Positions 52,009-62,110 of a stretch of DNA of 64,000 nucleotides are shown here, piece by piece. Position 1 is the stretch's first letter; each line of letters starts with the position of its first letter. Both the position numbers and the translations under genes were made by a program. The notes beneath the pieces are model-generated. The model was not told the origin of the DNA and did not search any database. It was given only the letters and a program-made list of their open reading frames with translations. Source of the DNA: Schizochytrium sp. TIO01 (taxonomy: Eukaryota > Sar > Bigyra > Thraustochytrida > Thraustochytriidae); NCBI GenBank assembly GCA_004764695.1, contig SMSO01000032.1, positions 394,501 to 458,500 on the forward strand, in the 5' to 3' direction.

Positions 52009-53850
52009 ATGAAGAGAGCCTCGCTGACGGCAAGATTTCGCTCGTTGCGAACGAGCTCGAAGTCAGACGCTGGCGATGAGACAGCAAGGTCTATCACAGA
52101 CAGTCCAAGATCAAGCAAAAGGAGATCCTCTTCGGGTGCAACAACAGGATCCCGGGGCCATCAAATGGCATTCTCTGTAGCATCGCTACGAGCCGTACGG
52201 GATGCTCTTGTAAATGGGAAGATTGCTGGGAACGTTCAGCTTGCAGTTGCCATGGAGGATGTGAATTCTGACGTCATGAAGAATGAAACACTGATCCTAG
52301 TTGACGCTTCATCATTTCCAAATTTCAAATGCGCCCGCAAGATCAAGCCTAAACGTCGATTCAATGTACAAGCCAGTATCTTAAGGACTAAAAGTAAACA
52401 TGAATGGACAGTAGAGGACGTCGCTGATTTTGCAATGCAGGAAAAAGAGTGGGCGGAAATTGCCAAACCAATCCCATTCGAGGAGATTCCCACCGAAGAA
52501 GCTAGTGAGGACATCATCTGCATCTTAGTAGGCCCTACTTGCTCGTTTGACATGTTAGTAAAAGCTCTTGAAGATCTTGCGGACACTCGCGGTGTTCCTT
52601 ACACAGGTCTGAAGACCTACGTGAATCTATTACCAGGAGCTGGAATAAATATTGGCACAGTGTGGTCCCAAGATGTGCCCAAATGGTTTGCTGAGCCAAC
52701 CCCAATATTTAGTGAAGTTGCTCTTGTTGTTGATCGTTTTGCCTCCCCTGCCACAAGTATCACGATGGCTAACATGTGGGCGATCTATTATGCTACCAAA
52801 GATGACCGCCCTATTCACGTCATTGTGCCCGCTGATGTTCGAACATTGATGCGTCAACAGCTTCCAGAGCAAGCACAAAATGTATTTGCATGGATAAACT
52901 CCATTCGAATCGAGCACTGCAAACTTCCGTCATTCTGCAGTGCTGATTCTGAAGAATCGAAATGCGAAATGAATTTATCTGTGGAGCAAGATATTCTTGC
53001 TCGAGCCCGACAAACTGGATTGGGCCCTGTCACTAAAGCAACCAAAGATGCACTTCTTGAATGGGCTCTGCAAAATACCCGTGTAGTTCTTGATCGACTC
53101 AGTATTCGTTTGGTGCAAGAGAAAAATGGAAATTATAAACCAGAGGCTAGGGCGTATGCCATGCGCGCATTAATACTTGCAGAAACAGCTGCCTTAACGC
53201 TGCTCTCGGCAGCGCGCCCAGAAGAATCCTTGAGGTATCTTTCGGAAGCCCTACGTTTTCAGACGATTGCGGACCCGCATCCTTCAGCTCTGGCTACTAG
53301 CCAGCTTCTATGCCATCGTGCAAGGTGCTCCATGGAGTTGAAGCAATATCAGAATGGTTTAGTTGATGTAGAACGAGTTGACGGTATGCTTTCTGACCTA
53401 ACCGAACCACACGGCCCCAGCATTGGGCTTTGTCACATCGATGCATTACAAATCCTTGCTGACCTGAAACGCCGTTGTGGTGCACGAGAGGAAGCGGTCG
53501 AAGCACTCTCCAGACTTCTGGCTCTCAAGACTAAAATCTATGGTGAAGAGCATGTTGAGGTATTAGCGACTATGGAAGTTCTCGTAGAACTACAACTGGA
53601 GTTGCGACACGGCAGCTTTGCTATTCTTACTGCTGTCAAAGCATTGCAGCTCTCCAAGCATCTCAACGGCGAAAAACATCCTCATACTGCCCGTTGCTAT
53701 AATCTTATGGGTCGTGCGATGGCAATGCAAACCCGTAAAAATGAAGCTTTACAAATGTTGAGTAAAGCTATTGAGATTCATTTATCAATCTTTGGAGAAA
53801 ACGATCCTCGCCTTGCAGAGTTTCGACATGACTTAGCGAAGGTGAAATAA
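52009..53850 (+). CDS. TPR protein with a TIR-like N-terminal half
   Basis: The 613-residue protein starts at the ATG at 52009. Residues 1-55 are basic and Ser-rich. The middle (about 165-305) has a Rossmann-like rhythm of strands and helices: ICILVGPTCSFD, ALEDLADTRGVPYTGLKT, VALVVDRFASPATSITMANM, WAIYYATKDDRPIHVIVPAD, then VR. The last part mirrors the plant TIR pattern (S..Y..S.WC..EL ... IPVFY.VDPSDVR), but the catalytic Glu and the WC pair are missing. If this is a TIR-like fold it is probably not an NAD-cleaving one. From about 380 to 605 there are TPR repeats of the Fis1/kinesin-light-chain kind (YLSEALRFQTIADPHPSALA, NEALQMLSKAIEIHLSIFG). TPRs usually dock partner proteins. A signalling-adaptor role is inferred; no exact family is recognised. 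Confidence 0.65.
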   Translation: MKRASLTARFRSLRTSSKSDAGDETARSITDSPRSSKRRSSSGATTGSRGHQMAFSVASLRAVRDALVNGKIAGNVQLAVAMEDVNSDVMKNETLILVDASSFPNFKCARKIKPKRRFNVQASILRTKSKHEWTVEDVADFAMQEKEWAEIAKPIPFEEIPTEEASEDIICILVGPTCSFDMLVKALEDLADTRGVPYTGLKTYVNLLPGAGINIGTVWSQDVPKWFAEPTPIFSEVALVVDRFASPATSITMANMWAIYYATKDDRPIHVIVPADVRTLMRQQLPEQAQNVFAWINSIRIEHCKLPSFCSADSEESKCEMNLSVEQDILARARQTGLGPVTKATKDALLEWALQNTRVVLDRLSIRLVQEKNGNYKPEARAYAMRALILAETAALTLLSAARPEESLRYLSEALRFQTIADPHPSALATSQLLCHRARCSMELKQYQNGLVDVERVDGMLSDLTEPHGPSIGLCHIDALQILADLKRRCGAREEAVEALSRLLALKTKIYGEEHVEVLATMEVLVELQLELRHGSFAILTAVKALQLSKHLNGEKHPHTARCYNLMGRAMAMQTRKNEALQMLSKAIEIHLSIFGENDPRLAEFRHDLAKVK

Positions 53851-54149
53851 ATTCTACTTCGTCCAAGCATCACAAGATCCATGTAAATCAAGCTGAATTA
53901 CTGTTTTCTCATGCAAATAATCAGAGAATATGGCCGTCTTTCTTACGTTTTCTTTTTTCTTTGTTTTTTTAACAATGTAACATTCAACTTGTAAAGTTTG
54001 AAGATTTTTTTTATTTCTAGTGGGTCTTGGGTGCGTTGATTAGCAAGGAGATCTACACGAGTGGAGAGAAAATTGCACAGGTATATTTGGGTTGAATTTA
54101 ACATGAAAAGAAAGCCTCTAGGTGAGCGCTTTAGTCGCACAGATCCAAA
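53851..54149. other. Spacer between convergent TPR and Zwilch genes
   Basis: This short 3' region contains a T-rich tract at about 53945-54015. Nothing else is visible. Confidence 0.5.
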
Positions 54150-56420
54150 TTAGGTTAGACACAATCTTCGCGTCTGTATGCACATGCACTTTCGCGAGGC
54201 AAGGGTAGTGAAATCATCATCATCGTTGACACTGGAGTTTCCACCGCTCATCTGAGATGCGCTGGAGCTCGACATGGAAGAACCTATTGATGCGGGATAA
54301 GAGATCATACTGCGAAGAATGCCATCTGGTTCAGAATCAAGCATAGAAACTGCTTTGCGTGCCGCATCAACTGGCACTACATTTTCAAGGCTCGGTAAAT
54401 CGAATTGTACAAGCGGGGTCAGGCGCAAAGTTTGTACCATCTCACCTTGCTTATCGTGTTGCTCGAGTTGCCATGAGCGCGCAGTGGGTAAACTGGCATC
54501 CCCCTTTACCCACGGAAGCTGCGAACGTAAAGGTACCAAAAACGTCTTGGCGTTTTCGTGACAAAGGCAAGCCTGCGCTAATTGCTTCGCTTCAATAAGT
54601 GGACATTGCACAGCAAGTGCTGTGGCAACCGTTTGAAGAGCATTGCGAAGCCGCACGAGATCAGGTATCGCATCAGCACCTTCTTGTGTGGCATCAGTTG
54701 AAAGAGATGGCATTTCCATGCCAATTTCAGAAAACCACCCCTCAAAGTCACGTTTAAGCTTGAAGGTTCCTAAGCGGATTAAGTGCTTAACCACAACCGC
54801 TTGCATGGTGGGTTGAATTTGATGCTGTGCAAAAATATTTGAAAAACTTGCAAAGGTCTGCGCACCATTGCTCACACTATCCACACTATTGGCTCCAGTG
54901 TTGGCTTGTCGCTGAACGACGTGACGACAGATGACACCTAACATGCTCATGTTTGACTTGTGAATGTAGGGTAGTAATCGTCCCTGGTCAAGTAAAGTCA
55001 CAAGTTCGCGTAGGGCATACATAATATCCTCAAGCTTATTCGCACGCGCAATGATCATAGTCCATAAATGTTCTGTGAAGTCAAGATTTGTACGGGGTTT
55101 CAGCATACGGTGGTCTGCGTCAAACACCCCTCCAAGATCAGAATCGTTAAGATCGATCTCATCTTGGTCTTGGAAAATATCCATGTCCCCATCGTCACCT
55201 CCGTTAGCCGCCTTGGAATTTGCATTCCGTACGCTACGCACACGTGAAAATAATGTGCCCGATACAGCCGAACGAAAGAACTCTTGCACCCTTCGCGCCC
55301 AAGTTGCGTCTGGCTCATAGACGTCAAGGTTAATAGCAGTTTCAGGCGTAAAATGGTGCAGTTGATTCAACACAATAAGACTCGAATCAGGTAAAAAGCT
55401 TGCACTAGCGCGATCAGAGGGAACGTTTTCACCGTCTAAATTCGTTCCTCTCACTAGTAAAAATGCTTGAGAAGGAATCAATGCAGGCGGACTTAGCAGT
55501 CGACATGGGGATGCGCGCGAACCAGCCCATTTCGCTAGCAAAGTTACACAGCCACTTGTATCAGCCACATTACCAAGGAGTTCATATGTAGCGGTTGCCT
55601 CCATCTTGAAGACATCCTTACCATCATCTTGAAAGGTTGATGCCAGCAACTGTGTGGTGAGTTGTCCATCGGCGCGCATGGACGTAGGGAGGTCAGAAGA
55701 GATCAGCGTGCATGCATCTTCGTCTGCACAGTCGTCACTCCAGGCTCCTAAAAGGGCTCCACGATCAGCTACGACAACGATAGGATCTTCCAGGTCAGGG
55801 GCAAGCTCAGCAAGTCTAGCTACAAGCTCTCGAGCAGTGGCCTCGTTGCCAACGGGTCTGGCGTTTCTCAGGATCACCCTGTGCGAAGCCAGAACCTCAC
55901 GCAGGATGTCCAAGTCCTCACGACGCAGTGCCTCGGCTCGCGAAATAGCTTGGTGATCATGCGCAGAGCCAACAACAACAATTTGGGCATCCTCTGGAAG
56001 CAAATCTGTGGGCTCAACAAGGCCAATAGCACATAGTTGTGCTAGTACAAATGGGTTTCCTGCATCTTCACAAGCCTGTGTCAGACCCGGATCTAGTCCA
56101 AAGCAAAGCCAGAAGCCTCCTTCACGAGTACTCTCGTTATCCTTTGAAAAGGGATTCTGCGAGCTAATTTTGTTGCCATTGTCAACGTTTTCACTTTGTG
56201 TAGTAGCGCTTTGAAGGCCCTCATTGTCCTGTGGTTTCTTAGACTTGGATTGTCGCAATGTCACAGCTGCTCTCAAAGCTGATGCAGCTGGGTGAAAAGT
56301 GGCTGGCCCAACCCTCAGAAATCCTACTCCACGATCATCATCCACGTGAACACAGCCATCTCCTAGTGCCAACAACTCGCTCGAGAGGCCCTCCGCTCGT
56401 GCGTCAACATCACGTCCCAT
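54150..56420 (-). CDS. ZWILCH: Zwilch-like kinetochore protein (RZZ complex)
   Basis: The 756-residue protein starts at the ATG at 56420. The clearest family block lies at about 445-500: RTNLDFTEHLWTMIIARANK then ALRELVTLLDQGRLLPYIHK and SNMSMLGVICRHV, closely following the Zwilch pattern (DfTE.LW..l..c.sy.dl...l...f..l..g.i.P.vh..N.t.l..li). Upstream, FHPAASALRAAV and the alpha/beta segments fit the two-domain Zwilch N-terminal half less closely. The insert at about 395-440 is acidic and disordered, and the C-terminus is Ser-rich. Zwilch with ROD and ZW10 forms the kinetochore corona that recruits Spindly/dynein and Mad1-Mad2. The call depends mainly on one block, so a distant paralogue remains possible. 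The gene is head-to-head with topoisomerase II. Confidence 0.7.
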   Translation of the reverse strand: MGRDVDARAEGLSSELLALGDGCVHVDDDRGVGFLRVGPATFHPAASALRAAVTLRQSKSKKPQDNEGLQSATTQSENVDNGNKISSQNPFSKDNESTREGGFWLCFGLDPGLTQACEDAGNPFVLAQLCAIGLVEPTDLLPEDAQIVVVGSAHDHQAISRAEALRREDLDILREVLASHRVILRNARPVGNEATARELVARLAELAPDLEDPIVVVADRGALLGAWSDDCADEDACTLISSDLPTSMRADGQLTTQLLASTFQDDGKDVFKMEATATYELLGNVADTSGCVTLLAKWAGSRASPCRLLSPPALIPSQAFLLVRGTNLDGENVPSDRASASFLPDSSLIVLNQLHHFTPETAINLDVYEPDATWARRVQEFFRSAVSGTLFSRVRSVRNANSKAANGGDDGDMDIFQDQDEIDLNDSDLGGVFDADHRMLKPRTNLDFTEHLWTMIIARANKLEDIMYALRELVTLLDQGRLLPYIHKSNMSMLGVICRHVVQRQANTGANSVDSVSNGAQTFASFSNIFAQHQIQPTMQAVVVKHLIRLGTFKLKRDFEGWFSEIGMEMPSLSTDATQEGADAIPDLVRLRNALQTVATALAVQCPLIEAKQLAQACLCHENAKTFLVPLRSQLPWVKGDASLPTARSWQLEQHDKQGEMVQTLRLTPLVQFDLPSLENVVPVDAARKAVSMLDSEPDGILRSMISYPASIGSSMSSSSASQMSGGNSSVNDDDDFTTLASRKCMCIQTRRLCLT

Positions 56421-57321
56421 GGCGGCGGTTGCGAATTTGCTGTATACTTATTTAGTCCAGATTAGTAATTTATAATAGATAACCTACTACGCCTAGTTAT
56501 CAAATCTCTCTATTTTCATGAAGGTTATTATTATGTATACTACCATGACCTAAGTCGGTAATCGAAATTTTGGGAGGTTTATCACTAGCTTCTTTCAATC
56601 GTCTCGAAGAGCAGTTTTTGAGACTTGTCGTTGACTATAGCATCAGCATCACTTAATCTATTGAGGAAATGAGGAAATGCAAACTAGAGCTAGATTATTC
56701 TGGTTTTGTCCATACTATGAGAATTCTTGTTGTTGCCCAATTGTGACTTGTAGAAGAGAATAACCGCAACTTAAAGCGATGCCGAAGGGTAACAACAAGC
56801 TTGAGGGAGATCTCATAGCGGCTGAGGAATAGTCTAAGGCTACCAAAACATCCTTACGGCATTATCAAACTAATTGCAACTTGAACGATTCGAGTGAATT
56901 TATTTCTTGTTGAAAAATAGAAAAACGCATCTCCGTCATCATTGGTTTCGTCAAACTTCTCCGCGGATCTTACCTGTCGTCATGCTTTGCATATTCTTTC
57001 AATTAATCTTTCAGAGGTGTGAATAGATTCATGTGTTGCGTTCAACAGAAGAGCACTTCATAACTTGTATGAACTTATAGACCTTTACTTGTGATATATA
57101 TGATACTTAATAACTTATTCTCCTCACCCTTTTTGTTATAGACCTCTACCTGATCGCATAGTAAAAGCTTTGTTTCCATTTGTTCCATTCGTTCATTGAT
57201 TGGCGACTGGATAGAAAATCATTCCATAACAATCAATTCTCCATAAATTCCTAATCAGCCGAGTGCTGGACGCGAGCCGGGGTCGCTCCGGTTGCTTCCA
57301 CGGCGATAGGATTCGCAGACG
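56421..57321. other. Divergent promoter region of Zwilch and topoisomerase II
   Basis: AT-rich, 0.9 kb. A TAATAGATAACCTACTACGCCTAG tract lies at about 56473-56497, only ~55 bases upstream of the Zwilch ATG. No gene is supported. Confidence 0.5.
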
Positions 57322-60300
57322 ATGTTGGGATCGTCTCTCCTGCGCGGCAAAGGCAAGCGACTTCCCGCTCGGCTGCTGCAGTCACCTCCACAGCCACTTC
57401 AACGCCAACATCAACCTCGGCATCCCTCGACCTGGTTTCACTCGCTTTCCCGTCGGCCTCAGTCACATTCCAAAGCTAGCTTGAAGCTCAATACTTGGTA
57501 TGCGTCTTCTTCGCAATTTCTTCGTCAAGTTATCTTGCCATGGCAGCTCATTGAACGCAGAGCATTTTCCGCTAAGGACCTTGCTTCTCAATACGAACGC
57601 AAGACTCCAGAAGAACATGTTCTGTTACGACCTGGTATGTACGTTGGCAGCGTGGACGCCGTCGAGGAAGACCTCTTCCTTTTCAACAAACGTTCCAAAC
57701 GCATGGAACTTGAGAGAGTCTCATACTCTCCTGGTCTAGTCAAACTCTTCGACGAAATCCTCGTCAACGCCGCAGATAATGTTGAGCGCTCCAAGAAAAT
57801 GACTGCAATTCATATTGACGTGGACAAGAAACTTAACAAACTCACCGTGCGTAATGATGGTGCGGGAATTCCTGTGGTGATGCATGAGAAGGAGAAAGTG
57901 TATATTCCTGAGCTAGTGCTGGGCAACTTGCTGACTGGATCAAATTTTGATGACACAGTGGAAAGGTTCACGGGTGGAAGACATGGTTATGGTGCGAAAC
58001 TTGCGAATATTTTGTCAAATTATTTTCGTGTTGAGACCCTTGATGCAGAGCGCGGCCTGCTTTTTGAGATGGAGTGGGAGAACCACATGAAACCTGTTGG
58101 CTCTGGTGCCAAAATTACAGAACTCTCCAAAGCTGAGGTTGAAGCTCGTGGAGGAGGATACACCGAGGTTTCATTTATACCAGATCTGTCGGTCTTCAAT
58201 ATGAAAAAACTTGATCAAGGTACGCTCAAAGTTATTGACCGTCGAGCTCGTGACGTGGCCGGTCTGCTCTCACCCTCCATCCAGGTCTTTCTGGATGGAA
58301 AAGCAATCCCCGTAAATTCTTTTGAGGAATTCGCAGCCCTTTTCTTTCCTGAGACCAAATCGCAAGTCTTGAAGAATATGGCTACCTACACAGATGATAA
58401 GTGGCGTGTTCTGGTGCTCCGCTCGCCCTTGGAGGGTGATGCGCTTCAGCAAAGCTTTGTTAACCGCATGGCTACTTCTCGCGGTGGACAACACGTGAAT
58501 CACATTATGTCACAGATTGAGCCAGCTATCTTGGATGCGGTCACCAAGAAGATCCCCAAATCGTCTGAGGCTAAAATTACTCGCAAATCCATTCGCCAAA
58601 AAGTTGCCGTTTTTGTGGACTGCCGCATTCCCAACCCGTCATTTGACACGCAGGTCAAGGATAAATTAACATCCACAATCAACGCCAAAAGTGGGTGTAC
58701 GCTGAGCAAGGATTTTATGACATCCCTCGTAAAGAAAACCAAGATTGTCGACGGAATTGTTGCAGAAATCCTGGAAAAGGAAGAAAACGTTTTAGCACGT
58801 GCCCCTCGCAAGACTTCACGAAAGGCTATCTTGGGCATTCCTAAGCTTGAGGATGCAAACTGGGCTGGTACAAACCAATCAAAAGAAGCCACTTTGATTC
58901 TTACGGAGGGCGACTCTGCCAAAGCCCTTGCTGTGGCGGGTTTGCCTGTAGTTGGCCGTGACCGTTATGGTGTCTTTCCTTTGCGAGGCAAACTTTTAAA
59001 CGTTCGTGATGCTACCAAACGCGCCATTCTCAAGAACGAAGAGGTTAACAATCTCTGCGCAATCCTCGGTCTTGACTTTAAAAAGAAGTACACAACAGAG
59101 AAGGAGATCTCTACATTGCGCTACGGTCGCGTTATGCTTATGACCGATCAAGACTATGATGGCTCTCACATTAAAGGTCTTCTCATCAATCTCTTTCACT
59201 TCTTCTGGCCCGAGCTTATCAAGCGACCTGGATTCCTTTGCGAATTTGTGACTCCTCTGGTGAAAATTTCCCCAGGTCGCAAGTCGGAGGGTCGACTTAG
59301 TTTTTTTACCATGCAAGACTATGAAAAGTGGCTCATGTCAAATCCTAATAAACGAGGAAGCAACCTCAATGTCAAGTACTATAAGGGTCTTGGTACAAGT
59401 ACATCGGCAGAAGCCCGCGAATACTTTGGCAACCTTCCAAAACATGTCTTAGATTTTGCGTGGCCCTCTACGGAGGACACTAAGCAAAGCGCAAAGGCCA
59501 GGGCTGCGGATGCAGAAGCTGACCAACGTGATAGTGCCGTACTCACCGCCGAAAATGCTGGTGAGCTCATTGATCTTGCCTTTAATAAGAAACGTGCACA
59601 GGATCGTCGTGACTGGATTTCTTTGGCAATGAGACAGCAGGCGCTTGGAAACTTCCATTATGTGGATCACAGCGAGAGTCTTTTGCGTTTTGATGACTTC
59701 ATCAACCAAGAGTTAGTCTTGTTCTCTCAACATGACGTTGCGAGAAGTTTACCATCTTCTATTGACGGACTCAAGCCGTCGCAGCGCAAGGTTCTCTTTG
59801 CCAGCTTTAAACGGAACCTTGTATCCAAGGAACTCAAGGTCGCTCAGCTTGCTGGCTTTTGTGGCGAACAAACAGCATACCACCACGGTGAACAATCCCT
59901 GCACCAAACTATCATTAATATGGCACAAGATTTCGTAGGTAGTAATAACCTTCCATTGCTCTATCCGGCAGGTCAGTTTGGTACGCGTTTACAGGGTGGG
60001 CGCGATGCTGCTAGCCCGCGTTATATTTTTACGCGACTCCAATCTTATACACGAGCTCTCTTTCCAAAAGAGGATGATGCTCTGCTAGAACGTAACGAGG
60101 ACGACGGCATTCTTGTGGAACCTGTTGTTTACAAACCAGTCATTCCAATGGCTCTCATTAATGGTGCCGAGGGTATTGGCACAGGTTGGTCAACTTATGT
60201 TCCGGCACATAGCCCACTCGATGTCATCGCAAATGTACGACGTAAGATTCATGGCGAACCCATGATACCGATGAAGCCTTGGTATCATGGCTTTAAGGGT

Positions 60301-61197
60301 GAGATTAATCCGTTGAAGTCTACTAGCAAAGGTTTCCGATATTCTGAGGGTTTCGAAAGCTCCGGGATTATAGAGCGCGTCGCAACTACCCGAGCACGCA
60401 TCACAGAGCTACCCATCGGACGATGGACAGAGGACTTTAAAATCACCCTGCGCAACCTGGTGACTGAGGATGTCCTGACAGATTTCACTGAGCATCATGA
60501 TGAGCGCACTGTGTGCTTCGAAATAAAAGGAAAGAAGGACAACCTTGATAACATTTTGAAGGATTCTAGTGCCTTACGCACAACGTCACGCATGCTAGCA
60601 AGTAATATGCATCTCATCGATGGTGACGGCCGTGTGCAGAAGTTTACAACTCCCGAACAAATCATCGAAGCCTTTTATCCTGTCCGTCTAGACCTTTATG
60701 TGAAGCGTCGGGAAGTCATGTTGGCTGACATGCAGTATCGCGTGAAACGTCTTCAGAATCAAGCCAGGTTTGTGCGAGAGATTGGAGATGGGAAGCTTGT
60801 TGTACATGGCAAGTCAAAGGCTGCGATTTTGGAGTTATTAGAGACTAATGGCTTCCTTGCGGAACATGCTCTAGGCAACCCTGGCGATTCAAAGAATGCT
60901 ATTAAGACTTCTATTGATCCCCAAGATGCCCTCGAGGAAGAAGAGAAGGAGGATGAATCAGAGACTTCCGGGATTCCGGCTAATCTTACAAAAGGGGGTC
61001 TCGAGGCAAAGGCGTACGATTATCTTCTCAATATTCCGATATGGGATCTGACAAGGGAAAATGTCGACAAAATTGAACGTGAGCTTGTGGATATTGAAAA
61101 GGAATATGCTGATCTTCTTAAAAGCCGTGCCGAGGACCTTTGGCTGAGGGACTTGGACAACTTGGAAGAGTTGCTAGCAGGGTACCTTGCAGCATAA
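57322..61197 (+). CDS. TOP2: Type IIA DNA topoisomerase II, predicted organelle (mitochondrial) form
   Basis: The 1291-residue, single-exon protein is eukaryotic-type topoisomerase II. About 85 Arg/Ser/Gln-rich residues without acidic residues (MLGSSLLRGKGKRLPARLLQ ... LIERRAFSAKDLA) precede the GHKL ATPase, which starts QYERKTPEEHVLLRPGMYVG. ATPase motifs are EILVNAADN and RHGYGAKLANI. The TOPRIM domain has LTEGDSAKALAV (about 528) and DQDYDGSHIKGL (about 610). The breakage-reunion domain has SPRYIFTRL with catalytic Tyr901, and INGAEGIGTGWST. The chain ends soon after the core (ELLAGYLAA) without the long charged, NLS-bearing C-terminal region of nuclear topo II. Presequence plus lost tail argue for an enzyme that decatenates mitochondrial DNA. 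It passes one duplex through another using ATP. A nuclear paralogue should exist elsewhere. Confidence 0.92.
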   Translation: MLGSSLLRGKGKRLPARLLQSPPQPLQRQHQPRHPSTWFHSLSRRPQSHSKASLKLNTWYASSSQFLRQVILPWQLIERRAFSAKDLASQYERKTPEEHVLLRPGMYVGSVDAVEEDLFLFNKRSKRMELERVSYSPGLVKLFDEILVNAADNVERSKKMTAIHIDVDKKLNKLTVRNDGAGIPVVMHEKEKVYIPELVLGNLLTGSNFDDTVERFTGGRHGYGAKLANILSNYFRVETLDAERGLLFEMEWENHMKPVGSGAKITELSKAEVEARGGGYTEVSFIPDLSVFNMKKLDQGTLKVIDRRARDVAGLLSPSIQVFLDGKAIPVNSFEEFAALFFPETKSQVLKNMATYTDDKWRVLVLRSPLEGDALQQSFVNRMATSRGGQHVNHIMSQIEPAILDAVTKKIPKSSEAKITRKSIRQKVAVFVDCRIPNPSFDTQVKDKLTSTINAKSGCTLSKDFMTSLVKKTKIVDGIVAEILEKEENVLARAPRKTSRKAILGIPKLEDANWAGTNQSKEATLILTEGDSAKALAVAGLPVVGRDRYGVFPLRGKLLNVRDATKRAILKNEEVNNLCAILGLDFKKKYTTEKEISTLRYGRVMLMTDQDYDGSHIKGLLINLFHFFWPELIKRPGFLCEFVTPLVKISPGRKSEGRLSFFTMQDYEKWLMSNPNKRGSNLNVKYYKGLGTSTSAEAREYFGNLPKHVLDFAWPSTEDTKQSAKARAADAEADQRDSAVLTAENAGELIDLAFNKKRAQDRRDWISLAMRQQALGNFHYVDHSESLLRFDDFINQELVLFSQHDVARSLPSSIDGLKPSQRKVLFASFKRNLVSKELKVAQLAGFCGEQTAYHHGEQSLHQTIINMAQDFVGSNNLPLLYPAGQFGTRLQGGRDAASPRYIFTRLQSYTRALFPKEDDALLERNEDDGILVEPVVYKPVIPMALINGAEGIGTGWSTYVPAHSPLDVIANVRRKIHGEPMIPMKPWYHGFKGEINPLKSTSKGFRYSEGFESSGIIERVATTRARITELPIGRWTEDFKITLRNLVTEDVLTDFTEHHDERTVCFEIKGKKDNLDNILKDSSALRTTSRMLASNMHLIDGDGRVQKFTTPEQIIEAFYPVRLDLYVKRREVMLADMQYRVKRLQNQARFVREIGDGKLVVHGKSKAAILELLETNGFLAEHALGNPGDSKNAIKTSIDPQDALEEEEKEDESETSGIPANLTKGGLEAKAYDYLLNIPIWDLTRENVDKIERELVDIEKEYADLLKSRAEDLWLRDLDNLEELLAGYLAA

Positions 61198-61708
61198 GCC
61201 AGCTCATAAACCAACTCAATTTTTATCTCCTGTACCCAAGCGTTTCAACTCTCATCAAAAGCTGATTGTGTATATTTCGCCATTCAATTTCTATGTAGTG
61301 TGTACCGTCACCTATTTTCACTCCTGACTGAGCATTAAGTTGATGTTCATCTCCTCGTCTGACACAAGTATAAAAAAATTACGACTTGAAAGTTCAATTA
61401 ATAAGTACTGATAACATCTTCATTATCAAAATTTCTTATTATATTCACATTATATCATGATCAATACGGAGCGAAGGCTAACCAAGAAAGGTATCAACTT
61501 ATGAACTACCTAGACGAGTCCAGAATATACAAAAAAGAGTAAATGCACATGTATGTATAACAACAGGAAAATTAAAACTTTCGTATCAAACTATGACTTA
61601 AACTTGTCAAGAGGTCAAAGTTCCCCCTTAAAGATATAAAAACTTTTCCCTGCAGGGTTCCAAGTCCTAGGTTGGTGAATATGCCAACACTTTTAAAAAT
61701 CTATCTAA
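61198..61708. other. Spacer between convergent topoisomerase II and IFT20 genes
   Basis: AT-rich 3' regions. No gene or distinctive element is supported. Confidence 0.5.
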
Positions 61709-62110
61709 TTAATTTAATTCATTATTACTGAGTTTTTCAATGAGAGCAAGCTGATCAGCTTCAACCTTCTCTAATGAAGCGATTTGGGTTTCCAGACGTT
61801 CCAGCTCTGCTTCCTTCTCACGTAGCAAGAGCATATGCTGACGCTGTTTCGTCTTCCTTGTCTCAATTTCTGCATCCACCAAGTTGCGTTGGCCGATAGC
61901 ACGAAGTTTTTCCTTTTCAATAATCTGTGCTTGTGCATCCAAAACCTGGACAAATGTTTGAACGTTGTCTGTGAAGTCACCGACCTTGGTCGCAAAATCG
62001 CGGCATTCATCGCGCAGCTCGGCTGTGCTCTCGAACTTGTCTGCGTCAAACACACGAATGTTCGCTGCGTCATCAAAGGAGATGGTCACGTCCTTCAGCG
62101 GTTCACCCAT
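61709..62110 (-). CDS. IFT20: Intraflagellar transport protein IFT20
   Basis: The 133-residue protein matches IFT20 in length and pattern throughout. NIRVFDADKF (about 18-27) corresponds to the N-terminal L..LDP block, ELRDECRDFATKVGDF to the central ECKdFv.ki..F block, and EKEKLRAIGQRNLVDAE to the conserved EkeKmkAIGaRNLL. A predicted coiled coil then runs to the C-terminus (RQHMLLLREKEAELERLETQ, VEADQLALIEKL). IFT20 is an IFT-B peripheral subunit that also sits on the Golgi and helps sort membrane cargo to the cilium by pairing with IFT54. Its presence means this organism, at some stage, builds a flagellum. The gene is intronless and head-to-head with a methyltransferase gene across ~570 bases. 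Confidence 0.92.
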   Translation of the reverse strand: MGEPLKDVTISFDDAANIRVFDADKFESTAELRDECRDFATKVGDFTDNVQTFVQVLDAQAQIIEKEKLRAIGQRNLVDAEIETRKTKQRQHMLLLREKEAELERLETQIASLEKVEADQLALIEKLSNNELN

